Shown here piece by piece: positions 16,922 to 25,447 of a DNA stretch of 64,000 nt. The stretch covers positions 372,001 through 436,000 of the forward strand of contig CP071032.1 of assembly GCA_017134815.1 (NCBI GenBank). The letters are read 5' to 3'. The notes beneath the pieces were generated by a model that saw only the letters and a program-made list of their open reading frames with translations, made no database searches and was not told where the DNA came from. Source of the DNA: Lentisphaerota bacterium. GTDB lineage: Bacteria; Verrucomicrobiota; Lentisphaeria; Victivallales; Victivallaceae. The translations under genes and the position numbers were made by a program. Each line of letters starts with the position of its first letter. Within the stretch, counting starts at the first letter, position 1.

Positions 16922-17797
16922 GTGAGTAAAAGTCATAAACTAGCTATCAGTAAGTTGATTGAAAACAGCCTTGAGTTTAAGCTTCAGGCGTGTGCAGAAA
17001 TTACAATACCAAAGCAAAAAGCCGGTAACTGGGTGACTTCGGCTTTTTCGTCATTCTCGCTGATGCTGACCGGAGATGTGGTGACAGAGTACAAAGACGG
17101 CAGAGTGGATCACCGTAAGCCTGGGGAACTCTCCTATTTTGCAGCTGGGCAGTGGCGAAGGTCCACGGTAAACTCTGATAACGGAGCCCGTTTTATCTGG
17201 ATAAGGGGACAGTACCGGGTGCTCAACGGCCTGGACTTGTTGACATTTTATGACGTTCCTGCTCATGTGGCTGATGATGAAAAAGGGATAATTGAGTTGA
17301 TTATGCGGGTTTTTGTGAATCTTGAAAATTCTGATGAAAAAAACCCCATGGTGATTGCGGTAAAGCGTAAAGCGGCAGCTTTCAGGTTGTTGTCAATTAT
17401 TCTTGAATCGGCAAAGATTAAGCCCTCAGCTAAGAAAAGAATAGTTGAACTTGAAAGATTTTTGCCGATTATAGAATACATCAATCAGCATTACCTCGAG
17501 GATGTCGATGTTACGGAGCTTGCTGGGATGGCCTGTCTCTCCAAGTCACAATTTCACCGCCAGTTTAAATCTGCATTGAACCTGGCTCCTTTTGAATATG
17601 TCAAAAAACTGCGCTTACGGGAAGCAATTAAATTGCTGCAGCGTACAGATATGAGTATTGCTGAAGTAGCTGAGGCCGCTGGCTGGAAGGATCAGTTTCA
17701 CTTCAGTCGTATTTTTAAAGCCTCAACTGGACTTGCTCCTTTGAAATATCGGCAGCAGATGAAAACTGACCTTGGCGCGTTTCTTGCCGGATTATAG
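16922..17797 (+). CDS. AraC-family transcriptional regulator
   Basis: 291 residues. The C-terminal ~100 residues carry two helix-turn-helix units (ELAGMACLSKSQFHRQFKSA and IAEVAEAAGWKDQFHFSRIF, then TGLAPLKYRQQ). The N-terminal ~150 residues resemble a cupin-like ligand domain. The start is GTG at 16922, with no ATG before residue ~48 and no clear ribosome site, so initiation is weak or controlled by the upstream folded element. The neighbours suggest control of the divergent MFS transporter. The inducer is unknown. Confidence 0.88.
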   Translation: MSKSHKLAISKLIENSLEFKLQACAEITIPKQKAGNWVTSAFSSFSLMLTGDVVTEYKDGRVDHRKPGELSYFAAGQWRRSTVNSDNGARFIWIRGQYRVLNGLDLLTFYDVPAHVADDEKGIIELIMRVFVNLENSDEKNPMVIAVKRKAAAFRLLSIILESAKIKPSAKKRIVELERFLPIIEYINQHYLEDVDVTELAGMACLSKSQFHRQFKSALNLAPFEYVKKLRLREAIKLLQRTDMSIAEVAEAAGWKDQFHFSRIFKASTGLAPLKYRQQMKTDLGAFLAGL

Positions 17798-17954
17798 AAG
17801 GAGAACATTCTCAAAAGATCTGTCCCAGGCTGCGGCAGCGAGCAAAACTGCAAGCTGGTATAAAATACAATTGTGCAGGATCACGACACGGTTGTGCAAG
17901 CAGTCTTCAAAAGGCAATGGGATTCTATTCGAAGATAAATTCAGAGGAGTTTTA

Positions 17955-18045
17955 TAAAAAAAGAAAGCAGGTATTACTCTAGCGTAATTTTCTTTAAGGG
18001 TTTGCGCCCTTGATGCATTCTCGTTCAGAGATTGACCTGCTTTCT
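17955..18045 (-). ncRNA. Candidate small RNA with four-way-junction fold and U tract
   Basis: Read on the minus strand, 11-nt arms AGAAAGCAGGT (18045-18035) and ACCTGCTTTCT (17972-17962) enclose three hairpins: TCTC-N5-GAGA, AAGGG-N6-CCCTT and ATTAC-N6-GTAAT. The closing arm runs straight into TTTTTTT. A promoter fits upstream: TTGATT (18081-18076), 17 nt, TATTTT (18058-18053), placing the start at about the first base of the outer stem. It could instead be an elaborate terminator for the gene ending at 18193. It is not a tRNA: loop sizes and T-loop are wrong and CCA is absent. Confidence 0.5.
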
Positions 18046-18192
18046 GGTAACGAAAATACATCATAATATGGAAAAAATCAATATAATTCAGCAAAATATA
18101 ACAAGAAAAATTGCTTACCATTCTGCTTAATGTATTACTAATTTCTGCTATGCTGATTCTGGTTGTTGATTTCCAGAACCTTGCATAAAACA

Positions 18193-18939
18193 CTAATGTT
18201 TTATTTCAGGAGCTTCAAAATCCAGCAGCAGGGGAAGATGGTCTGAAAACTCCACGTCAGGCACCTTGAAATGCCTGATCTGAATGTCTTTTGAGCACAG
18301 AATATAATCAAGCTGCTTCTGTGGTCGCCATGCCGGATACGTCGGCACATTGTAGGTATTTGGATTGATGAGGCCGCATTTCTCCATAAACGAGTGCAGT
18401 TCCTCTTCTCCCTGCATGGTATTAAAGTCCCCGGCGACAATTACAGGCTTGTCATCTGGCAGAATTCTGGCCAGGTGACGCAGCTGTTCAGCTCTGGCTT
18501 TCTGGCTCAAGGCAAGATGAACCAGATAAAATACTACGCCGTTGATTTCACTCTCGATTACCAGTTTTTTCATGCCGCGCGGAAGGTAGTGAAAATAGGA
18601 CCGGCTTTCTTCATAGGATGTCAGTATCGCATTTGCATGATTGCGCAGAAACGGTATAAACCTCAGCAGTGAGTATCTCCCGTATTTGGTATCGCAGACA
18701 TGAAAATGGTTGAGGTGACTGGCCAGACGTTTTACCTGATCAGTCCTGTCTGTTCTGTAGCTGCCGGTATCGGCTTCAATCAGGCCGACAACATTAGCCT
18801 GACTGTCTCTAATAAAGTCAATAATCTGTTCGAAGTGTTCGTCAGGAGTCTTGATATAACGGTGGGTCGTGAGCAGTCGCTTATGTGCCCCTCCAGGGCT
18901 TCCGGTTCCGTATGCTATATTGTAAATTAAAAACCGCAT
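18193..18939 (-). CDS. Endonuclease/exonuclease/phosphatase (EEP) family protein
   Basis: 248 residues with the complete EEP active-site set: LIEADT (metal Glu), VHLALS, AGDFNT (Asp and Asn), LDYILCSKD and SDHLPLLLDF (catalytic His). Family members cleave phosphodiester or phosphomonoester bonds in nucleic acids, phospholipids or inositol phosphates. No signal peptide is seen; the N-terminal strand begins MRFLIYNIAYGTG. The substrate cannot be inferred. It is transcribed away from folD. The track of the transcript runs toward the folded RNA element at 17955-18045. Confidence 0.88.
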   Translation of the reverse strand: MRFLIYNIAYGTGSPGGAHKRLLTTHRYIKTPDEHFEQIIDFIRDSQANVVGLIEADTGSYRTDRTDQVKRLASHLNHFHVCDTKYGRYSLLRFIPFLRNHANAILTSYEESRSYFHYLPRGMKKLVIESEINGVVFYLVHLALSQKARAEQLRHLARILPDDKPVIVAGDFNTMQGEEELHSFMEKCGLINPNTYNVPTYPAWRPQKQLDYILCSKDIQIRHFKVPDVEFSDHLPLLLDFEAPEIKH

Positions 18940-19031
18940 TGTGTTTTAACTATGTTTGCTTGAATTATTGATGTTACAATACTAATTTAATAAATGTCTT
19001 TCTGAATTTACAGCAAAAACTGGAGATTTCT

Positions 19032-19925
19032 ATGCCTGCAAGCATAATTGACGGCAAAATGATTGCCGCTAAAGTTCACGAGGAAAACGCGGAAGAAGTT
19101 GCTGCCCTGGCTAGAGACTATAATGTTCAGCCCGGTCTGGCAGTGGTTCTGGTGGGTGATGACCCTGCGTCCCGGGTTTACGTGAACATGAAGGTGAGGA
19201 AGTGCAAAGAACTGGGAATTTACTCGGAAAAGCACGTCCTTGAAAAAACTGCATCTATGGATGAGGTTCTGGCGCTGGTTGATCAGCTTAATAACGATAC
19301 CAGAATCAACGGAATCCTTGTGCAGTCTCCGCCGCCGCCGCAAATAGATGAAGATGCGGTTGTGGCAGCAATTAATCCGGCAAAAGACGTTGACTGCTTT
19401 CATGCGGAAAACGTAGGTAAAATGTTAATTGGAAAACAAGATGGATTTGTTCCCTGTACTCCATATGGTATAATGAAGCTGCTCGAGCGCAGTGGTATTG
19501 ATCCTTCCGGCAAGCATGCGGTAGTAATCGGGCGCTCAAATATTGTGGGCAAACCCATGATGGCGTTGCTGGTGCAGAAGGCAAAGGGCGCCAACGCAAC
19601 TGTCACTTGCGTTCATTCAAGAACGAAAAATCTGGCTGAACTAACCAGACAGGCAGATATTTTGATTGCCGCTATCGGTAAACCGGAATTTGTTACTGCA
19701 GATATGGTAAAAAAGGGCGCTGTTGTGGTTGACGTAGGAATAAACCGGGTTGACGATCCTAACGGCCGGGATAATTATCAGCTGGTTGGCGATGTCAAGT
19801 TTGATGAAGTCGCGGCAAAAGCTTCCATGATTACCCCTGTTCCTGGCGGGGTAGGGCCCATGACTATTGCAATGCTGATGCATAATACAATAAAAGCCTG
19901 CAAGCTTCAAAACGGTATTGGGTAA
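19032..19925 (+). CDS. folD: Bifunctional methylenetetrahydrofolate dehydrogenase/cyclohydrolase FolD
   Basis: 297 residues. It interconverts 5,10-methylene-, methenyl- and 10-formyl-tetrahydrofolate in the cytosol. Catalytic residues align by number with E. coli: Tyr50 and Lys54 ([10 protein letters not shown]), Gln98, Asp121 (AKDVD). The NADP motif [10 protein letters not shown] is intact. The usual QLPLP after Gln98 reads QSPPPP here, an odd proline-rich version. TGGAG precedes the ATG. A strong terminator follows. Confidence 0.96.
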   Translation: MPASIIDGKMIAAKVHEENAEEVAALARDYNVQPGLAVVLVGDDPASRVYVNMKVRKCKELGIYSEKHVLEKTASMDEVLALVDQLNNDTRINGILVQSPPPPQIDEDAVVAAINPAKDVDCFHAENVGKMLIGKQDGFVPCTPYGIMKLLERSGIDPSGKHAVVIGRSNIVGKPMMALLVQKAKGANATVTCVHSRTKNLAELTRQADILIAAIGKPEFVTADMVKKGAVVVDVGINRVDDPNGRDNYQLVGDVKFDEVAAKASMITPVPGGVGPMTIAMLMHNTIKACKLQNGIG

Positions 19926-19942
19926 TTAATGAAATTTTATTA

Positions 19943-19975
19943 ACGGACGCGATATTCGCTCACGTCCGTTTTTTT
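19943..19975 (+). terminator. Rho-independent terminator of folD
   Basis: ACGGACG (19943-19949) and CGTCCGT (19963-19969) with a 13-nt loop, followed by seven T. Confidence 0.88.
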
Positions 19976-19980
19976 ATGGT

Positions 19981-21090
19981 TCAGTCGCAAACAAACAGTT
20001 TATCCCAGTACTTGGATACCGGCTCATAATCAAGAGACTCAATGTCCCGTTTGACTTCTGAAACCGAACGATTGTCATTCAATGAAAACTGCCCGACATC
20101 CTTATCAGCTTCGATTGCGTAACCGCCGGGAGTGACCTTCGAGCCGGCACTCATGTTGGCGGCACAGGTCTGAATTATTCTGTTTCTGAATTCAGCTGTC
20201 TCACGGGTGGACACTGTCATATCAGATTCCGGAAAAGTTATTCTGAATGCCAGCATCAACTGCTCCAGTTCTTTCTCATTTACCGGAAGCGGTACTTCAA
20301 ACTGATCCTCAATAGGAGTAATGCGGGGGAATGAATACTGAATCTTGCTGCGCCAGCAGTGTTTCCTGACATAGATGCTGTGTGCCGCCAGGCTGGCCGC
20401 TTCAAGGCGCCAGTCATACAGGCCCAGCAGGAAGCCCATTCCGAGATTGCGCATCCCGGCTTTTCCGGCGCGCAGGTGGGTTGACAGCCTGTACATATAA
20501 TCGCGTTTGGGGCCTGCGGGGTGCAGATCGGCGTACAATGGCTGATTATAAGTTTCCTGGTATAGAGTGACACCGTCGATTCCAGCCGCAAAGAGGCGCT
20601 TGTAATCAGACTCTTCCAGAGGAGCAACCTCTATGCTGATATATGAAAACAGTTTTTTTAAAATCTTGGCTGTTGCTTCAAGGTATTCAATGGTAACTCC
20701 TTTGGGGTCTTCTCCGGCAACCAGCAGCAAAGAATCAATCCCCTGCGATTTCAACGCCTGTGCTTCCAGCATAATGTCGTCCAGACTTAAATCCTTGCGG
20801 TCAAATTTGTGATTAATGTTGAAATCGCAATATTTGCAGCTGTTCACACATTTATTGGAAATATACAAAGGAGCGTAAAAACTTACAGTACGTCCGAAGT
20901 GGCGCAGTCGGTTAACTTGAGCTTTTTGCCGCATTGCCTCCAGAAAATCAGCTGCGACTGGAGACAGCAGACTCAAGAAGCCTTGAAAATCCGGTCGTTC
21001 ACTACTGAGAACCTGCTCAACCTGGCAGGAGGTCGTATTGTTAATAATGTCGCTGATTTGATTTTCGTCAGCTTTCAGGTATGGAAACAT
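19981..21090 (-). CDS. thiH: 2-iminoacetate synthase ThiH (radical SAM)
   Basis: 369 residues. A radical SAM lyase that cleaves tyrosine to dehydroglycine and p-cresol for the thiazole ring of thiamine in anaerobes. The cluster motif CVNSCKYCDF binds the [4Fe-4S]/SAM; AGEDPKGV and the Biotin/Thiamine-associated C-terminal domain follow. The use of ThiH rather than the oxygen-dependent glycine oxidase ThiO fits an anaerobe. It overlaps thiG by one base and is transcribed after it. Confidence 0.95.
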   Translation of the reverse strand: MFPYLKADENQISDIINNTTSCQVEQVLSSERPDFQGFLSLLSPVAADFLEAMRQKAQVNRLRHFGRTVSFYAPLYISNKCVNSCKYCDFNINHKFDRKDLSLDDIMLEAQALKSQGIDSLLLVAGEDPKGVTIEYLEATAKILKKLFSYISIEVAPLEESDYKRLFAAGIDGVTLYQETYNQPLYADLHPAGPKRDYMYRLSTHLRAGKAGMRNLGMGFLLGLYDWRLEAASLAAHSIYVRKHCWRSKIQYSFPRITPIEDQFEVPLPVNEKELEQLMLAFRITFPESDMTVSTRETAEFRNRIIQTCAANMSAGSKVTPGGYAIEADKDVGQFSLNDNRSVSEVKRDIESLDYEPVSKYWDKLFVCD

Positions 21091-21881
21091 TAAACGGTTC
21101 CTTCTGCGAAGATATCCATTGAGAATGAAGCCATCGGACTGGAGGCATTGGCTGCAGTAGTTGCTGCCGCAGCCCCGGCTGTTCTGGTCATGGTGCCTGT
21201 TGCAGTGGCAATCTTAAACGCCTCAGCCATCATAGCCGGGTTTTCCGCGGTTGCAATGGCGGTATTTACCAGAACCGCATCAGCTCCCATTTCAAGTGCC
21301 TGTGTGGCATGTGAGGGAACTCCTATTCCAGCATCAATAACCACTGGAACACAGGCTTGTTCAATGATAATGCGCAGCATGCATTCTGTTTGAAGTCCCT
21401 GATTGGAGCCGATCGGAGATCCCAGCGGCATTACCGCATGAACTCCGACGTCTTCAAGGCGTTTGGCCAGAACAGGATCAGCGTTTATATAAGGCAGAAC
21501 AATAAACCCGTCTTTTACGAGAGTTTCTGCAGCCTTGAAAGTTTCAATCGGGTCCGGCAGCAAATAGGTCGGGTCAGGATGAATTTCCAGTTTTATCCAG
21601 TTATAGCCGGCGGAGCGTCCCAGGTGTGCGATTCTGACTGCTTCTGCAGCATCGCGGGCGCCGGATGTATTAAGCATAACTTTTATTTTGTCATGGTCAA
21701 TGGCGCTGAGTATGTTATCGGATTGCGCGTTATCGAGATCTATTCTGGTCATCGCCATAGTAACCAGTTCTGTTTCCGACGCTTCCAGTGCTGCCTCAAG
21801 TGCCTTCTTGCTGGAAAACTTTCCTGTTCCCAGAAAAAGACGGTTTTTAAAAATGTGATCAGCTATTTTTAAATCATTCAT
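21090..21881 (-). CDS. thiG: Thiazole synthase ThiG
   Basis: 263 residues, TIM barrel. It condenses deoxyxylulose 5-phosphate, dehydroglycine and sulfur from ThiS thiocarboxylate into the thiazole phosphate. Visible landmarks: [16 protein letters not shown], the Schiff-base lysine in [10 protein letters not shown], and the phosphate-binding [13 protein letters not shown] and [17 protein letters not shown]. First gene of thiGH and divergent from thiSF. No TPP riboswitch was recognised in the ~290-bp divergent region. Confidence 0.96.
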   Translation of the reverse strand: MNDLKIADHIFKNRLFLGTGKFSSKKALEAALEASETELVTMAMTRIDLDNAQSDNILSAIDHDKIKVMLNTSGARDAAEAVRIAHLGRSAGYNWIKLEIHPDPTYLLPDPIETFKAAETLVKDGFIVLPYINADPVLAKRLEDVGVHAVMPLGSPIGSNQGLQTECMLRIIIEQACVPVVIDAGIGVPSHATQALEMGADAVLVNTAIATAENPAMMAEAFKIATATGTMTRTAGAAAATTAANASSPMASFSMDIFAEGTV

Positions 21882-22167
21882 ATTTTAGGATATTCCTGTT
21901 TGTATTCAGCCCGGCTGTTGAGTCTCTCTACTCTGTAATATAAAGGCTGTTTTAAAAAAAACGAATATAATAAATAATTCTATAAGTGACTTAAATCAAG
22001 TGTGGCCAACCGCTTTTTAAGTATTTTATTTATTACACTTTCTTGAAAAGCCGTCCTTTTAAAATATAATATCCGACGACATGTTTGAGTTTGCAGACTA
22101 TTTAAGCTGCAGCCGATCTTTAGAAAAAACCGGCTTATTAACAAGTACCCGCCGGACGAGGTTTTTT

Positions 22168-22368
22168 ATGGAAATCATATTTAATGGAAAAAGTTTAGAT
22201 ATTGCGCCGGATACTTCACTGGCGACTTTTATGGGAAAAAACAATCTTATTTTTGAGCATACCCTGATTGAGCTTAACGGCAGGATACTTTCAAAAGAGG
22301 AAAAACTTGAAGTTCAGCTTGCCGCCGGGGATACCCTGGCGGCTTTTACTCTGGTTTCAGGAGGTTGA
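22168..22368 (+). CDS. thiS: Sulfur carrier protein ThiS
   Basis: 66 residues, ubiquitin-like fold, ending LVSGG: the di-glycine tail that ThiF adenylates and that then carries sulfur as a thiocarboxylate to ThiG. I start at the ATG at 22168 with GAGG 8 nt upstream; a longer reading from 22081 adds 29 residues with no ThiS homology and is rejected. thiF starts 2 nt after the stop. Confidence 0.93.
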   Translation: MEIIFNGKSLDIAPDTSLATFMGKNNLIFEHTLIELNGRILSKEEKLEVQLAAGDTLAAFTLVSGG

Positions 22369-22370
22369 TA

Positions 22371-22988
22371 ATGCCGGAGAATCTGTTAAAAAAAGGACTG
22401 GAGCGATACTTCAGTTCTTCTCAGCTGGAAAAAATTGAAAATGCTCACATCGGAATTGCCGGAGCAGGGGGATTGGGTTCAAACTGTGCTGTTAATCTGG
22501 TGCGCTCCGGTTTTAAGAGATTTTGCATTGCCGATTATGACCTGGTGGAACCAAGCAACTTGAACCGGCAGTTTTTTTTCGCTGACCAGATTGGCAGGCC
22601 CAAGGTAGAGGCATTGGTTGAAAATTTAAAGCGGATCAATCCTGATATTGAAGTTAAAATGCTGAATGGAAGGCTTACTGCCGAGAATGTTGAAGAGTTT
22701 TTTGGCGATTGTTCAATTGTTGTAGAGGCTTTTGACTGTGCTGCAGCCAAAATTATGCTGATTGAAAAACTTTCAGCGTCCGGAAAAATCCTCATTGCAG
22801 CTTCAGGGCTTGCAGGCTGGGGAGCTGCTGACGATATTATTACCAGAAAACTTTCAGATAAATTCTTTCTAATTGGCGACAGTACCAGTGGTATAGAGTC
22901 AGGGCTGCCGCCATGCGCCCCAAGAGTTAATGTTGCCAGCGCAAAGCAGGCTGATATTGTGCTCAGTCATATTTTAGAAGGAAAATAG
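22371..22988 (+). CDS. thiF: ThiS adenylyltransferase ThiF (short form)
   Basis: 205 residues. E1-like enzyme that activates the ThiS C-terminus with ATP. Nucleotide motif GIAGAGGLGSNCAVNLVRSG, the catalytic DLVEPSNLNRQFF with the conserved Asn-Arg, and GRPKVEAL are present. It lacks the two CxxC zinc knuckles of E. coli ThiF, which is typical of the ~200-residue family in anaerobes. GAGGTT sits before the ATG at 22371; the TTG at 22365 is rejected. A strong terminator follows the stop. Confidence 0.93.
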   Translation: MPENLLKKGLERYFSSSQLEKIENAHIGIAGAGGLGSNCAVNLVRSGFKRFCIADYDLVEPSNLNRQFFFADQIGRPKVEALVENLKRINPDIEVKMLNGRLTAENVEEFFGDCSIVVEAFDCAAAKIMLIEKLSASGKILIAASGLAGWGAADDIITRKLSDKFFLIGDSTSGIESGLPPCAPRVNVASAKQADIVLSHILEGK

Positions 22989-22989
22989 A

Positions 22990-23024
22990 ACAGGGCATGG
23001 CTTTGAACATGCCCTGTTTTTTTT
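22990..23024 (+). terminator. Rho-independent terminator of thiSF
   Basis: ACAGGGCATG (22990-22999) and CATGCCCTGT (23008-23017), 8-nt loop, then eight T. It lies between convergent transcripts. Confidence 0.92.
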
Positions 23025-24559
23025 CAGACCAGATTAAATTTCTGCTTTAAAATATCGATAACTTTTTCTGCTGCAGCATCAAGCGGCAATGGTTCTTCCT
23101 GTGGCGCTGACAGCTCGAACTTGTTGTCACCTTCACGCAAAAACATAGTATAATGCGGCTCTCCCTTTTTCTTGAGTCCCTGCATGCCGATGCACGCTGC
23201 AGGATGACCGCTGCAGGAGTTTAGACAGCCGGAAATTCTGATCATTTCCACAATCCGGTTTGCCAGTTTTGTTTTCAGCTCTGGAGATGTTATCAGCAAC
23301 TCATCAAGCTTGTCCGCTATTTTTTGAGCCATGGCAGTCGAGTCAAGGATGCCGATTTTACAGATATTAGCTCCGACACAGGACACAATATTGCCGGAAA
23401 ATGATTTCAGGCATAAATCAATATTATCTGAGATGTCGTTCAGAAAATTGAAAATCTCGGGCAAAGCTGACTTATGCACTATTGGAAGCAGTAGATTTTG
23501 CTCTGTAGTGAGGCGCAGAAATTCAAGACCACATTTTTCAGAAAGGTCAGCGATCAACTCCATCTGACTTGAAGTCAAGTTGCCGTTCGGCACCCGCAGT
23601 AAAACGGAGACGGTCTCATGATTGAACTTTGCAGGCGTAACAACCAGCTCCTGCCAGGCTTGAAATTCTCTCGCTGCTGACTCAGGAGTGTCAAACTTTT
23701 TCAATCTGCTTAAACTGCCGCTGAGGTCATAATCCCATTCCGGCATACTTTGGCCTGATTCTGCCTTGCTGTAGTATTCCATGAACAGTTTTTTAAATTC
23801 AGTTTCACCCAGGCGCTTTAGAATGAACCGAACTCTGGCCTGCATCCGGTTTTCGCGGTTGCCGTGGTCATAGAACATTTCAGTCATTGCCCGGGCGCAG
23901 CGAGCGGTTTCCTCGACCGGAATCCAGTCGAAAAGCAGAACACCGAAGGCACTTTCACGTCCCATGCCGCCGCCGCCGTACACCTTGAAACCAGGCTTGC
24001 CGTCTTTGTTCATGGCGATGAAGCCCAGGTCTTGAATTGCCGCCAGGTGCTCATCTCTGGAAGAAGCAAAAAATCCAATTTTAAGCTTTCGTGGCAGCTT
24101 GAAGGCCTTTTCCCAGCTAAACATCGCCCTGGTCAAGCGCCTGGCATAGGCAATGACATCGAACACGTCATCAGAAACGATTCCGCTGTCAGGCGGGGCC
24201 ATAATATTGCGGAAAGTATTTCCGCCGCCGCCGATGAATGGCATGCCGTGGTCTGTCAGAGCTCTGATCAGCGGCAGGACTTCTTCTGCCGGAACATCCT
24301 GGACCTGCATATCCTGCCGGGTAGACAGATGAATAAAACCGGCATTATGCTGTTTAATGGCTCTGGCTGCATCGCGGAACTGACCTACAGAAATATGTCC
24401 GCCGGGGACACGGATTCTGGTCATAAATTTATCATTGCGCTGCTGGTAAATACCAAGTTGCGCAGAAGTGTGTTTAAGTTCCTGGGCCTTAATCTCTCCG
24501 TTGATAAAAGCATTCAAATGCTCTTCAAGCATGATATACTCTGGTTTCATTGTACTCAC
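23024..24559 (-). CDS. Siroheme-dependent sulfite/nitrite reductase
   Basis: 511 residues. Two ferredoxin-like half domains (HLSTRQDMQVQDV is the siroheme-binding arginine region) and the cluster/siroheme ligands CVGANIC and SGCLNSCSGH (Cys-x5-Cys and Cys-x3-Cys). Single-chain ferredoxin-type enzymes of this size reduce sulfite to sulfide or nitrite to ammonia by six electrons. No nitrate reductase or ATP sulfurylase is nearby. Its position beside thiamine thiazole genes hints at sulfide supply, so sulfite reductase is slightly preferred. Both readings remain open. Confidence 0.88.
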   Translation of the reverse strand: MSTMKPEYIMLEEHLNAFINGEIKAQELKHTSAQLGIYQQRNDKFMTRIRVPGGHISVGQFRDAARAIKQHNAGFIHLSTRQDMQVQDVPAEEVLPLIRALTDHGMPFIGGGGNTFRNIMAPPDSGIVSDDVFDVIAYARRLTRAMFSWEKAFKLPRKLKIGFFASSRDEHLAAIQDLGFIAMNKDGKPGFKVYGGGGMGRESAFGVLLFDWIPVEETARCARAMTEMFYDHGNRENRMQARVRFILKRLGETEFKKLFMEYYSKAESGQSMPEWDYDLSGSLSRLKKFDTPESAAREFQAWQELVVTPAKFNHETVSVLLRVPNGNLTSSQMELIADLSEKCGLEFLRLTTEQNLLLPIVHKSALPEIFNFLNDISDNIDLCLKSFSGNIVSCVGANICKIGILDSTAMAQKIADKLDELLITSPELKTKLANRIVEMIRISGCLNSCSGHPAACIGMQGLKKKGEPHYTMFLREGDNKFELSAPQEEPLPLDAAAEKVIDILKQKFNLV

Positions 24560-24654
24560 CTGAAAATTTATTAGTAAAAAATCAGATTAAAATAACACTG
24601 CGAACAACTTTTGCAATTAAGTTAAGTCTAGTATGACGCTTCTTTTTTTAAAGC

Positions 24655-25389
24655 TTACCTGACTTTCAGGCCATGTGACTTGAGTATGCTGACAGCCTCC
24701 TTTACACTTTCTTCCGTCGGGGGTCTGACATTGCCAAGCTGATAACGCTGCTTAAGCTCTTCCCACTTGTATTCACCTATTTTGTGGAACGGAAGGATCT
24801 CAACAACTTCAATATTGCTGAAACGGGATAGAATTCTGCCTAATACTTCCAGTTGTTTTCTTTCAGCAGTGATACCCGGCACCAGTACATGTCTCACCCA
24901 GATAGGAATTTTTGTCCGGCAGAGATATTTAGCTGTTTTCAGTACGCTGGCAAGACTGCTGCCGGAGAGTTTTCGGTAAAGTTTGTTGTTTGATGCCTTG
25001 AAGTCCAGAAGTACCAGATCACACTGCTGATAAAGCCGCTTTACTTTTTCATTAAGAATTACCCCTGAGGTGTCGAGAGCTGTATTAATACCGGCATCTC
25101 TGCAGCGTTTGAAAAGTGCAGTTACAAATTCAGGCTGCAACAATGGTTCTCCACCAGAAACAGTAACGCCTCCACCGGAAAACTCCATGTAGGAACGGTA
25201 CTTTTCTATTTCAGTAAATACTTCATCAACGCTGTATTCAGTTCCCGCATGTATGTCCCAACTGTCAGGATTATGACAGTAAAGACAACGCAGCGGACAA
25301 CCCTGCATAAAGACTATGAACCTCAGCCCGGGACCGTCAACGGTTCCGCAGCTTTCAAACGAATGTATTCTTCCCTTGGTTTCGCTCAT
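24655..25389 (-). CDS. pflA: Pyruvate formate-lyase activating enzyme
   Basis: 244 residues. Radical SAM enzyme that installs the glycyl radical on PflB. Cluster motif MQGCPLRCLYCHNPDSW (Cys-x3-Cys-x2-Cys), GGxP-like element SGGEPLLQPEFV and the N-terminal RIHSFESCGTVDGPGLR are all standard. Co-directional with pflB, 58 nt downstream, so the two are probably one operon. Confidence 0.96.
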   Translation of the reverse strand: MSETKGRIHSFESCGTVDGPGLRFIVFMQGCPLRCLYCHNPDSWDIHAGTEYSVDEVFTEIEKYRSYMEFSGGGVTVSGGEPLLQPEFVTALFKRCRDAGINTALDTSGVILNEKVKRLYQQCDLVLLDFKASNNKLYRKLSGSSLASVLKTAKYLCRTKIPIWVRHVLVPGITAERKQLEVLGRILSRFSNIEVVEILPFHKIGEYKWEELKQRYQLGNVRPPTEESVKEAVSILKSHGLKVR

Positions 25390-25447
25390 ATATTTCCTGT
25401 AAATGAATTACCCCGCCCAGGACCGGACGGGATAAGCTGGATAATTT

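Noticed and set aside
17962..18045. Cloverleaf resembling a tRNA gene
   Set aside because: The closing stem is 11 bp, loops are 5-6 nt, there is no TTCRA-type T-loop in a 7-nt loop, no discriminator/CCA context and no sensible anticodon loop.
17792..18193. Minus-strand 133-codon open frame after the EEP gene
   Set aside because: It runs through the folded RNA element, has no ribosome site and its translation shows no domain; treated as chance.
22081..22167. N-terminal extension of ThiS from an upstream ATG
   Set aside because: The extra 29 residues have no ThiS homology, and a GAGG ribosome site lies before the ATG at 22168.
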